Part shown: one piece after another, positions 36,454 through 45,353 of the stretch
Position numbering within the stretch: position 1 is the stretch's first letter
How the letters are laid out: every line of letters begins with the position of its first letter
Source: Candidatus Saccharimonadota bacterium
Lineage (GTDB): Bacteria; Patescibacteriota; Saccharimonadia; Saccharimonadales; Saccharimonadaceae
Direction of reading: 5' to 3'
Length of the DNA: 49,252 nucleotides
NCBI GenBank assembly: GCA_009777625.1
Contig: WRLL01000006.1
Location: forward strand, 1 to 49,252
Notes under the pieces: generated by a model
The model's database searches: none
What the model saw: the letters and a program-made list of their open reading frames with translations, nothing else
What the model was told of the DNA's origin: nothing
Position numbers and translations under genes: made by a program

Positions 36454-36720
36454 ATGATCACTAAAGAGAAGAAGACAGCGGCGATTAAATCGACGCAGGT
36501 TCACAAGGACGACGTCGGTTCGCCAGCGGCACAAATCGCGATTTTAACGGCGCGGATCAATGAAATCACCGAGCACCTGCGGGCGCACAAACATGATTTC
36601 ATGGCGCGACGTGGTTTGCTGAAAATGGTTGGCACGCGCAAGAAATTGTTGAAGCAGTTGGAAAAGAATGACTTTGCGCAGTACAAGAAGGTCATAGAAA
36701 AGTTAGGTCTGCGTAAATAA
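36454..36720 (+). CDS. rpsO: 30S ribosomal protein S15
   Basis: HKDDVGSPAAQIAILTARINEITEHLRAHKHDFMARRGLLKMVGTRKKLL; start trimmed to MITKEKK. Confidence 0.93.
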   Translation: MITKEKKTAAIKSTQVHKDDVGSPAAQIAILTARINEITEHLRAHKHDFMARRGLLKMVGTRKKLLKQLEKNDFAQYKKVIEKLGLRK

Positions 36721-36733
36721 CATTTCGCACAAT

Positions 36734-36762
36734 AAAAACCGCGCTAGTAAGGCGCGTTTTTT
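36734..36762 (+). terminator. Rho-independent terminator after rpsO
   Basis: AAAAACCGCGCtagtaagGCGCGTTTTTT. Confidence 0.85.
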
Positions 36763-36783
36763 AGTGGTAAAATACTCTAAGAA

Positions 36784-37773
36784 ATGGGCACAGGATTTTA
36801 CGAATCACCCCGGCAGCGGCGCCTCAGGCTAGAGCGCGAACGACAAGCCGAACGGCGACGAAAAGGCGCCAAGCTCGGCATTTTTTTGGTCGTTATTGCA
36901 GTGGTAATTCTTGGCGTAATGATCTGGCGGGCGATAGCGATTGCCCACGATCAGGCCAACGAACAAGTCCGAATCGAAGCGGAAAAGCTGGCCGAGCAAA
37001 AACGTATCGAATCGTCGCCAACTTATAAAATTCAGCGCGATTTGCCAGCGAAAATCGCCGAACTAAACACGCAATTGGGCCTGCCGAAAAAAGCTAACCC
37101 CAGCGATACACCGAAAACCGACGCGGTCAGTGTGGCGCTGATCGACTTGTCTGATAAAGATCGCGGTCGTGTAAACTACAACGGCGATATGGAATTTACA
37201 GCGGCCAGTACGTACAAATTGTACGTGGCGTATCTGATGATCAACGCTGTCGAAACAGGCAAAACCAAATGGACCAGCGGTCTGAACGGCACGTCCTTGG
37301 ACCAGTGTTTCCAGATCATGATTTTGAATAGCGACAATGCCTGCCCAGAGGCTTATCTATCGCAAGTCGGTTTCAGTAAGGCCAACGCGCAGATTCATGC
37401 CTTAGGCCTAAGCGATAGGACGCAGGTGGTAGCCTATGACATGCTGACGACGGCCAATGATCTGGCGCTTTTCTTGCAAAAGCTTTACAAGGGCGAATTG
37501 ATGAACGCTGACAATCAGGCGAAATTGATTGATGTGATGAAACGTCAAATATATCGTCAGGGAATCTCAGCCGGGATTTTGGCGCGGAATAAAACGACTG
37601 GTCAAACTGATTCAGTGGCCAACAAAGTCGGTTTCATGAATTCGCTGTTGCACGACGCTGGGATTGTTTATTCTGAGAAAGGTAACTACGTGTTGGCGAT
37701 TATGACGAACGGCGAATCGTGGCCGTTCATCGCGCAGCTGAGTACTTGGATTGATGAACAGATAACGCAGTAG
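36784..37773 (+). CDS. serine hydrolase (class A beta-lactamase-like fold), membrane anchored
   Basis: N-terminal TM; ASTYKLYVAYLM (SxxK), SDNACPEAYL (SDN), NKVGFMNS. Confidence 0.8.
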   Translation: MGTGFYESPRQRRLRLERERQAERRRKGAKLGIFLVVIAVVILGVMIWRAIAIAHDQANEQVRIEAEKLAEQKRIESSPTYKIQRDLPAKIAELNTQLGLPKKANPSDTPKTDAVSVALIDLSDKDRGRVNYNGDMEFTAASTYKLYVAYLMINAVETGKTKWTSGLNGTSLDQCFQIMILNSDNACPEAYLSQVGFSKANAQIHALGLSDRTQVVAYDMLTTANDLALFLQKLYKGELMNADNQAKLIDVMKRQIYRQGISAGILARNKTTGQTDSVANKVGFMNSLLHDAGIVYSEKGNYVLAIMTNGESWPFIAQLSTWIDEQITQ

Positions 37774-37817
37774 ATTTTTGTCAAGTAATATGTTACGATA
37801 ATAGAGTAAATTTTAAC

Positions 37818-37882
37818 GTCGGTGGTGAAAAGTTTTTGCGCGAGAAGGTTTTAAATGCGCGCGGCGACTTTGCACAACCGAC
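37818..37882 (+). promoter_or_regulatory. Long stem-loop in the pnp leader
   Basis: GTCGGTgGTGaAAAGT pairs with ACTTTgCACaACCGAC; inner GCGCG/CGCGC. Confidence 0.7.
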
Positions 37883-37900
37883 AAAAGAAAGGATGGTCAA

Positions 37901-40021
37901 ATGACCAAAGTTATACAAACCGGTAAGGAGATTATTAGCGTTTCCACCGAATGGATGGGCCGCACGCTGACGCTGGAAGTCAACCGCGTTGGCTTTCGCA
38001 CCTCTGCGTCGGTGTTGGTGAAATACGGTGACACGGTGATTTTAGGAACGGCGCAGACTGGGCCGGTTAATCCGAATCTGGATTATTTTCCTCTGTCGAT
38101 TGACTACGAGGAAAAGTTTTACGCCGCCGGAAAAATTTCCGGTTCGCGGTTTATTAAACGCGAAGGTCGCCCGTCCGACGAAGCAATTTTAGTTGGCCGG
38201 TTGATCGACCGCCCCTTAAGACCGCTGTTTCCAAAGGGCTATCGCAACGAATGTCAAGTCGTCGCCAGCGTCCTGTCCATGGACCCGACTTTCCGACCGG
38301 ATGCGATTGCCATGGTTGCGGCCTCTGCTGCCTTGATGATCACCGGTGCGCCGTTTGACGGACCGGTGGCGGGTTTGCGCGTTGGCTTAGACGAAAACGG
38401 CGAATTCACAACTTTCCTCAACAAGGAAGCCATGAACGCCAATCAGCTCGATCTGTTCGTGGCCGGGAATGAAAACGGCGTCATGATGGTCGAGGCCGGC
38501 GCCAGCGAAGTCGACGAAGAAGTCGTGGCCGATGGTTTGGCTTGGGTCTTGGAAAACATTCAACCAGCCTTGGAATTGCAGAAAAAACTGCGTGAAGCAG
38601 TTCAGCCCGAAGAACAGGAATACGAATTGGTTCAGCCCAACGAAGAAGTCGCTGAACAGGTCGAAAAATGGATCAACGAACAGCTGACCGAAGACTTTCA
38701 CCGACCTTATCCGGAACGCAGCGAAATGATTCACGGGTTGCGACTGGCCATGAACGAGAAGTTCAGCGAAGGTTTAACGGAGGAAGAGTGGAAAGAAATC
38801 AAAGGCGATTATGGCGAAGCTTTTGCCAAAGCCTTGCACAAGGACGTGCGAAAAGGCATCGTCGAAAAAGGTGTTCGTCCAGACGGCCGCAAATTGACCG
38901 AAATCCGTGACCTCAGTTCAGAAGTCGGTTTGTTACCGCGCGTCCATGGTTCGAGCATTTTCACGCGCGGATTGACGCAGGCCATGAACATCGTGACTTT
39001 GGCACCGTTGTCATTTGCCCAATTGGTCGACACGATGGAAGTCACCGACGGCGAACGGCGCTACATGCACCACTACAACGCGCCGGGTTACACCGTCGGC
39101 GAAGTTCGACGCCTTGGTTCGCCGGGCCGCCGCGAAATCGGCCACGGCTATCTGGCGGAAAGAGCACTGGTGGCGGTCTTGCCGAGCGAAGAAGAATTTC
39201 CTTATGCTATCCGATCTGTTACTGAAATCATGTCGCAAAATGGTTCGACCTCGATGGCGGCGACCTGTTCCAGCTGTCTGGCCTTGATGGACGCCGGCGT
39301 TCCGATCAAAAAACCGGTCAGCGGCGTGGCGATGGGCCTGATGGTCGACGATGGCAATTACTACGTTTTGACCGACTTGGCGGATCAGGAAGACTTCGCT
39401 GGTGACATGGATTTCAAATGTACCGGAACTGATGCGGGAATCACCGCGCTGCAGATGGATATGAAAGTTCACGGCCTGCCGGTCGACGTGTTGCGCGCAG
39501 CCTTGACCCAGGCCAAAGAAGCCCGGGCCGAAATCCTGAAAAGCATGTTGAAAACTTTGGACAAACCGCGAGCCGACATTTCGCAGTTCGCGCCGCGCAT
39601 CGAAAAACTGATGATCAACCCCGACAAAATCGGCGCGGTCATCGGCAAGGGCGGCGAGACGATTAACAAAATCACCGGCGAAACCGGCGTGATTATCGAC
39701 ATCAAGGAAGACGGGCTGATCACCTTTGCATCGAACAATCCGGAAAATATGCAAAAGGCTTTGACCTGGGTGAAATCCTTAACCGAAGAACCGGAAGTCG
39801 GCAAAATCTACACCGGCACGGTTGTCGGCATCAAAGATTTCGGCGCCTTTGTCAATATCCTGCCGGGAATCGACGGCATGCTGCACATCAGCCAGATCAG
39901 CGACAAGCGGCTGGATAAAGTTACCGACGTGCTGAGCCAGGGCCAGGTGGTCAAGGTCAAATTGAGCGCTATCGACGATCGTGGCAAACTGTCGCTGACG
40001 ATGCGCGATGTTGAGCAATAG
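37901..40021 (+). CDS. pnp: polyribonucleotide nucleotidyltransferase
   Basis: RPDGRKLTEIRDLSSEVGLLPRVHGSSIFTRGLTQ; KH GAVIGKGGETINKITGETG; S1 GKIYTGTVVGIKDFGAFV. Confidence 0.95.
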   Translation: MTKVIQTGKEIISVSTEWMGRTLTLEVNRVGFRTSASVLVKYGDTVILGTAQTGPVNPNLDYFPLSIDYEEKFYAAGKISGSRFIKREGRPSDEAILVGRLIDRPLRPLFPKGYRNECQVVASVLSMDPTFRPDAIAMVAASAALMITGAPFDGPVAGLRVGLDENGEFTTFLNKEAMNANQLDLFVAGNENGVMMVEAGASEVDEEVVADGLAWVLENIQPALELQKKLREAVQPEEQEYELVQPNEEVAEQVEKWINEQLTEDFHRPYPERSEMIHGLRLAMNEKFSEGLTEEEWKEIKGDYGEAFAKALHKDVRKGIVEKGVRPDGRKLTEIRDLSSEVGLLPRVHGSSIFTRGLTQAMNIVTLAPLSFAQLVDTMEVTDGERRYMHHYNAPGYTVGEVRRLGSPGRREIGHGYLAERALVAVLPSEEEFPYAIRSVTEIMSQNGSTSMAATCSSCLALMDAGVPIKKPVSGVAMGLMVDDGNYYVLTDLADQEDFAGDMDFKCTGTDAGITALQMDMKVHGLPVDVLRAALTQAKEARAEILKSMLKTLDKPRADISQFAPRIEKLMINPDKIGAVIGKGGETINKITGETGVIIDIKEDGLITFASNNPENMQKALTWVKSLTEEPEVGKIYTGTVVGIKDFGAFVNILPGIDGMLHISQISDKRLDKVTDVLSQGQVVKVKLSAIDDRGKLSLTMRDVEQ

Positions 40022-40060
40022 ATCTATCTCTGCTAGATCTGATTGTGCTATACTTTTTGC

Positions 40061-40684
40061 ATGACGAATAAAGCCATGCTGCTTCAGGATTTGGCTGCAG
40101 AAATCCTTGAACAAAAAATTTGCCCGCAACTGGCAGCTGGCGCAAAAAATCTTGTGATGGGCGATGGTAGCCCCGATGCAGACATAGTTTTCATCGGCGA
40201 AGCACCAGGCAAGAACGAAGACGAACAGGGGTTGCCATTTGTCGGTGCGGCCGGGAAATTCTTGAACGAAATGTTGGCTAGTGTCGGCATGGAACGGTCG
40301 GACGTTTATATCACCAACATTGTTAAGTATCGACCGCCAAATAACCGAGATCCTTTACCAGAGGAAAAGACCGAATTCTGGCCGTTTTTGCTGCGTCAGC
40401 TGGCAATCATTCAACCGAAGGTCATTGTTACGTTAGGCCGGCATTCGATGGAGTATTTCTTGCCGAATGCCAAGATTTCGGCGATTCACGGCCAGCCGAA
40501 GCGGATTCACCTCGAAGCTGATGGCGAAGAATTCGAATGGGTTATCATGCCGCTGTTTCATCCGGCAGCGGCGCTATATAACGGCGCCATGCGCGAAACG
40601 CTGTTGGAGGATTTCGCCAAGTTGCCAGCCGTGGTGAAGCAGATTCAGACACGAGATAATGTGTTGAAGATAATGACAGAGTAA
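40061..40684 (+). CDS. uracil-DNA glycosylase, family 4-like
   Basis: IVFIGEAPGKNEDEQGLPFVGAAGKFLNEML, YITNIVKYRPPNNRDP, MPLFHPAAALYN. Confidence 0.9.
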   Translation: MTNKAMLLQDLAAEILEQKICPQLAAGAKNLVMGDGSPDADIVFIGEAPGKNEDEQGLPFVGAAGKFLNEMLASVGMERSDVYITNIVKYRPPNNRDPLPEEKTEFWPFLLRQLAIIQPKVIVTLGRHSMEYFLPNAKISAIHGQPKRIHLEADGEEFEWVIMPLFHPAAALYNGAMRETLLEDFAKLPAVVKQIQTRDNVLKIMTE

Positions 40685-40768
40685 TCACTGTTGTAATTAT
40701 TACATTCTATAAAGAAAAACCATCCAGAGGTGGGTATTTAAATATTATAAGAACATAAAGCCCAAGTA

Positions 40769-40797
40769 TTGACAAACAGAGAGAGAGAGAGTATTCT
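40769..40797 (+). promoter_or_regulatory. Promoter with an (AG)7 microsatellite as spacer
   Basis: TTGACA 40769-40774, spacer aac(AG)7 of 17 nt (40775-40791), TATTCT 40792-40797. Confidence 0.65.
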
Positions 40798-40850
40798 TGA
40801 CACCATTGACATTGTGAAGAAATACAGTGTAGTAGAAAGCGAGAAGTAGT

Positions 40851-41783
40851 ATGACTAATGAAACGAGTACTAACCAGTCAGAAGGAACGCCCCTGGGAGA
40901 ATATTTTAAACAAAAGCATAGATCAGATGCCTGCGCAGCTAACGTTGATGAAAGATTGCCTTGGCCTGTTGTTTATAAGATTACCACTGAGATGGTATTT
41001 GGCGGTGCGGCATCTAGGCTTGGGATGTATCCTCAGGGAAACGAAGGGATTGCTCTTGCTACTCTGATGGAAAGGGCAAGAGAAGAGCAGAAAAGAGCGC
41101 CTTTCAATAATCCTCTCACCGTGATCGTTCGAGACGTGCTTGCGCAATATATCGATGGTTCGTTTACGTATGGCGATGACGGTTCTGGTAATCCGATAAC
41201 GCTTGAAGCGCCGTCGACATTGGAGGATCTTCTTCCCGTTGCAGCATCTATCGATAGTGCAAGATTACAAATGACAGGATTAGACAACAGGGTGAAAAAG
41301 ATGATCACATCTGTAGTATTACCTCAGTTACCACCTACACCTGTAGTATTGGCTGGTATGAATGAAGAACAGAGGAAAAAAGCAAACGACCAGCTGGCTG
41401 CCGCAGACAAATTTATTGTCATGGTGGATGATTTAAGGGGTGATTTTTCACTAGGTGTTTGTAGCGTGCCGTACCCTGATGGGTCAAAAGTCACTCTGAA
41501 TTCCCGGCGTATTGAAGGTCAGCCCGATCCTTCCGCTAGAGCGGGTCGATGGAGTCTTACACTGCGGCATTGGCCAAGTGATGAGCTAGAAAGTGTAAAA
41601 GAGATCACTTATCAATCGACGTCCGATGAACTAAGGGTTGTTCGCCAGTATGAGAGTTCTGAGCAATTTGTATCGACAGCGGAGATCGAAGACTTAAAGC
41701 GTCTCATATCAGAAGAGGGAGTCGAAGCCGAGGACCTGGAGCGGATTGTAGCCAGGATGCGTGCGATTGAACCAAGCAGCTAA
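40851..41783 (+). CDS. hypothetical protein
   Basis: 310-aa ORF, no family recognised. Confidence 0.65.
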   Translation: MTNETSTNQSEGTPLGEYFKQKHRSDACAANVDERLPWPVVYKITTEMVFGGAASRLGMYPQGNEGIALATLMERAREEQKRAPFNNPLTVIVRDVLAQYIDGSFTYGDDGSGNPITLEAPSTLEDLLPVAASIDSARLQMTGLDNRVKKMITSVVLPQLPPTPVVLAGMNEEQRKKANDQLAAADKFIVMVDDLRGDFSLGVCSVPYPDGSKVTLNSRRIEGQPDPSARAGRWSLTLRHWPSDELESVKEITYQSTSDELRVVRQYESSEQFVSTAEIEDLKRLISEEGVEAEDLERIVARMRAIEPSS

Positions 41784-41829
41784 TTCTGCTTGACTTAAAA
41801 CTTGTATTGTGCTAAAGTATATACAGTAA

Positions 41830-41867
41830 AACAACGCGGAGGGCGACAGTTGCCCGGCCGCGTTTTA
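41830..41867 (+). terminator. Terminator-like hairpin in the sortase gene leader
   Basis: AAAACaaCGCGGaGGGCgacagttGCCCggCCGCGTTTT, downstream of TTGACT-17-TAAAGT. Confidence 0.6.
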
Positions 41868-41920
41868 ATTCTGCTGCAGATAGGTGACGAGAGCACCGCG
41901 TAGCAAAGAGGTGAGGATAG

Positions 41921-42655
41921 GTGAAGAAAGTTTTCTCGATTAAAGTTCGATCACGATTATTGACAACCGTTGGTACTGCATCGGTATTCATTTTAGCAGC
42001 CGCAGCTGGGTTTGGCGGACAGGCTGTCTGGGGCGACGACGCACGGGCTGCCAGTATTGTTAAGGTTGCCAGTCTTTCGGCGCCGTCGCAAATTGACGAA
42101 TCAGCTCGCCAGCAGTATCTAGCCGCACGTTTGGCCGAGCAAGAACGTCGTCGCGAAGTCGAATTACAGAGGCAGAAGGCTTTGGAAAACGCAGCGCAGA
42201 CCTCGGCTGTTACGCGAGAAGCTGGTCATACTGCGCAATCAACTTCGCAATCTGATCGCTTGATTATTCCGAAAATTGGCCTGAATTCACCACTGACGAC
42301 AGTCGGCATGGCTGGTGGTGCGATCGATGTTCATCCCAGCTTGCCAGGACGCTGGAATGGTTCGGCGCGGCCAGGCAGCAACGGCGCGGTTTTTGTCGAT
42401 GGGCACAACGACGGGATTTTCGCACGACTCGGCGCGTTAGCTGTCGGTGATCAGATCATGATTACCAACGGTGGGGCGACATATACTTACACGGTGGTTT
42501 TTACAAAAGTGGCACCCTTGGAGTCGGTCAACATGGCTAAGGCGCTGACTGTCTATGGTGGCGCGAAGCAGGGCTTGAACCTGATGACCTGTGCTGGTTC
42601 GCCGGTCGGCAATACTTATTCACACCGGTTGACGGTTTATGCGGTTCTCTCTTAA
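41921..42655 (+). CDS. sortase
   Basis: RLIIPKIGLNSPL, VFVDGHNDGIFARLGALAVGDQI, LMTCAGSPVGNTYSHRLTVYA; N-terminal TM. Start assigned from track (GTG). Confidence 0.88.
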   Translation: MKKVFSIKVRSRLLTTVGTASVFILAAAAGFGGQAVWGDDARAASIVKVASLSAPSQIDESARQQYLAARLAEQERRREVELQRQKALENAAQTSAVTREAGHTAQSTSQSDRLIIPKIGLNSPLTTVGMAGGAIDVHPSLPGRWNGSARPGSNGAVFVDGHNDGIFARLGALAVGDQIMITNGGATYTYTVVFTKVAPLESVNMAKALTVYGGAKQGLNLMTCAGSPVGNTYSHRLTVYAVLS

Positions 42656-42676
42656 ATCCATAATCTGAATTTGGCC

Positions 42677-42782
42677 GCCAGCCAGCCTTTCACCCCCGCG
42701 CCGCATGTCGATCCCGTCGTTACGGGTCTCCATGCTGACACTTTCGCCGTCCGAAAGAGTCGCGCGGAAGCGAAGTGCTGGC
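42677..42782 (+). repeat. Structured dispersed element, copy 3; conserved core 42713-42761
   Basis: CCCGTCGTTACGGG-10 nt-GACACTTTCGCCGTCCGAAAGAGTC; CCGCGC/GCGCGG and GCCAGC/GCTGGC outer pairs. Confidence 0.8.
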
Positions 42783-42942
42783 AGGCTCGCTTCATCGCTA
42801 CTTGACTTTCAGGAAACACTTTGCTACAATGTTTTTACTATAAGCGACAAAGCGCAAAATCTCTTCAGATAGGAAACTATAGAAATTAATTGTAAGAACT
42901 TTGCGAAATTAAACAACCTTTAACAGGTAAAAGGAGATAAAG

Positions 42943-45291
42943 ATGGGTCAACAAAGACTCGCGGAAGTCAAGGGTGATGACTTAAACAAACGTCCAAACG
43001 TTAAGCGAAAAACCGGTAATTCGGTGCTCGACGCCACGAAGACGCGGCGCGGCGAAGTCATGCGCGCCCAGCGGCGGACCGGCGATAACGTCAACGCTAT
43101 GGCGGCATTATTTGACAATTCTTCACCGGTGAACAAATCGGTTTTTAACGGGTTCAAGGGTGACCAATACGAACCAGCCCGCGCCAAGAAAAACGCGGCG
43201 ATTGGAAAGAAAAAATCCGCCGACAAACCGATGCTGAAAGTCATCCCCGTCGGTGGCACCGAAATCGGCAAAAACACTACGGCGCTGGAATACGGCGACG
43301 AAATCGTGGTGGTCGATATGGGATTTCTGTTCCCGGGCGACGATTTTCCGGGCATCAACTATATCGTGCCGGATATCACTTATCTGGAGGAGAGAAGGGA
43401 CATGGTCAAGGGCGTCATTTTCACGCACGGCCACTTGGACCACATTGGGGCTTTTCACCACTTGATCCCGAAAATTCCTGCGCCGGTTTACGCTACGAAA
43501 TTTACGACCGAAATGCTGAAGAAAAACATGGAGGAGGAAGATACGGATTTCGAACCGGAGTACCATATCCTTAATCCGGAGAATCACGATCGGATGCAGA
43601 TCAGCAAGCATTTTTCGGTGGAGTTAGTGCGCGTCAATCACTCAATTCCAGATTCAGCTGCTGTCGTAATCCGCACTCCAGTTGGCGTGGTTGTCTTCAG
43701 CGGTGACTGGCGTTTCATGGAGGACCCGCTGGACGGCCGCAAATTCGACATGGAACGACTGACCGAAATCGCAACCAAAGAAGGCGTCCATTTGTTCGTC
43801 AACGAATCGACCAGTTGTGAAGTGCCGGGCGAAAACCACACCAAAGAAGCTGATATCAAGATGAGTTTCAAGCAGATCATGGATCAGTTCACCAGCTCGC
43901 GAATCATTGTGTCGTCCTTTTCATCGCAGATTCACCGTATCCAGTTGGCGATCGACGAGGCGCATGCCCACGGCCGCAAGGTCGCTGTGGCGGGCTTTTC
44001 GATGATCAACAACGTCGAAATCGCCCTCAGGACCGGCGATCTGAAAGTCCCGGCCGACACCATCATGAAACTCGAGGACATCATCAAACTGCCGGACGAC
44101 AAGGTGACGATCATCTGTACCGGCAACCAGGGTGAAGTCAACGCGGTGCTGAACCGCATGGCCAACGGCTCGCACCGCTTTATTAAAATCAAAAATTCCG
44201 ACATCATCGTGCTGAGTTCATCGCGCATTCCGGGCAACGAAGCCCACATCGCCATGATGAACGACAACCTGATCCGCGAGGGTTCGGACGTTATCTCGAA
44301 AAACAACCACGATTTCTACGGCGTTGGGCCGGTGCACGTCGGCGGCCATGGTTTTCACGATGACTTTGTTAAGTTAATCACGGCGCTGAACCCGAAGTTT
44401 TACTTCCCGAATCACGGCGACTTTACGTTCTTAGTCAGCAACGCCGAACTGGCCGAGAAAGATTGCGGCATACCGCGCGACAACATTTTCGTTTGCGACG
44501 CCGGCGACACGGTGGAATTTTACCACGACGGCACAGCGGCGCGGACCGGCCGCGTCCACGTCGGCAATGTCATGTACGATGACGCTGGCGCGATCGTATC
44601 AGAAGTCGTTTTGAAGGATCGTCTGCACATGAGCCGCGAGGGAATCTTTACCGTGGTGTTGACGGTGCAGCGGGGAACTGGCCGGCTTTTGTCGAGTCCT
44701 GATATCATTTCGCGCGGCTTTATTTACTTAAGAGACTCAGAAGACCTGATCAATTCGATCCGTCATTATGTCAAGCAAAAGACCGCCCGGGCCTACGCTG
44801 GCCGGCGCGTCGACATGGAATTGTTCAAGAGAGATTTAAGGGACGAAATTACGCAAATTCTGTATGACCAGACTAAGAGGACGCCGATCGTCATCCCAGT
44901 CGTCAACGAAATCGGCGCCGTCAACAAGGCTGAAACCCAGCGAGCCGAGGCTAAGCGGGCCGGCGACGAGCGGGCCTTTGAACAGCAGGAATTGGCGCGG
45001 ATTAAGGGGCAGACTTCTTCTTCGGCGCGATTCAATTCGCGACGACCTGCAAATGGCCAAAATGGTCAACAACGACCTGCGCAGAATCGCAATCAGGCAA
45101 CGCGATCGTTCGGCGGTCGTCCTCAAAACTTCGGCGGTCAAGATAACCGTGGCGGTCGAAACGGTTCTAATAATCAAGGCCAAAACATTGATACGACAGC
45201 CGCAAAGTCCCAGCCACGCGATCCGAAAACCATCTCGTTCAAAAAGACACCGCAGGGCCCGAGCCCGATGCGGATGTGGCGCGAGTCTTAA
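42943..45291 (+). CDS. rnj: ribonuclease J
   Basis: KVIPVGGTEIGKNTTALEYGDEIVVVDMGFLFP, FTHGHLDHIGAFHHL, STSCEVPGENHTKEA, FYGVGPVHVGGHG. Confidence 0.92.
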   Translation: MGQQRLAEVKGDDLNKRPNVKRKTGNSVLDATKTRRGEVMRAQRRTGDNVNAMAALFDNSSPVNKSVFNGFKGDQYEPARAKKNAAIGKKKSADKPMLKVIPVGGTEIGKNTTALEYGDEIVVVDMGFLFPGDDFPGINYIVPDITYLEERRDMVKGVIFTHGHLDHIGAFHHLIPKIPAPVYATKFTTEMLKKNMEEEDTDFEPEYHILNPENHDRMQISKHFSVELVRVNHSIPDSAAVVIRTPVGVVVFSGDWRFMEDPLDGRKFDMERLTEIATKEGVHLFVNESTSCEVPGENHTKEADIKMSFKQIMDQFTSSRIIVSSFSSQIHRIQLAIDEAHAHGRKVAVAGFSMINNVEIALRTGDLKVPADTIMKLEDIIKLPDDKVTIICTGNQGEVNAVLNRMANGSHRFIKIKNSDIIVLSSSRIPGNEAHIAMMNDNLIREGSDVISKNNHDFYGVGPVHVGGHGFHDDFVKLITALNPKFYFPNHGDFTFLVSNAELAEKDCGIPRDNIFVCDAGDTVEFYHDGTAARTGRVHVGNVMYDDAGAIVSEVVLKDRLHMSREGIFTVVLTVQRGTGRLLSSPDIISRGFIYLRDSEDLINSIRHYVKQKTARAYAGRRVDMELFKRDLRDEITQILYDQTKRTPIVIPVVNEIGAVNKAETQRAEAKRAGDERAFEQQELARIKGQTSSSARFNSRRPANGQNGQQRPAQNRNQATRSFGGRPQNFGGQDNRGGRNGSNNQGQNIDTTAAKSQPRDPKTISFKKTPQGPSPMRMWRES

Positions 45292-45297
45292 AATGTT

Positions 45298-45325
45298 GTC
45301 ATCCTGAACTCGTTTCAGGATCTTC
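45298..45325 (+). repeat. Palindromic repeat of the GTCATYC...GATCT type
   Basis: GTCATCCTGAActcgTTTCAGGATCTTC. Confidence 0.75.
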
Positions 45326-45353
45326 AGTATAATAATTGTAAATGGGGAGACTG

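Noticed and set aside
45298-45325. GTCATCCTGAACTCGTTTCAGGATCT as a novel element
   Set aside because: This style of palindromic repeat is widespread in bacterial genomes; only its insertion in dnaG is of interest
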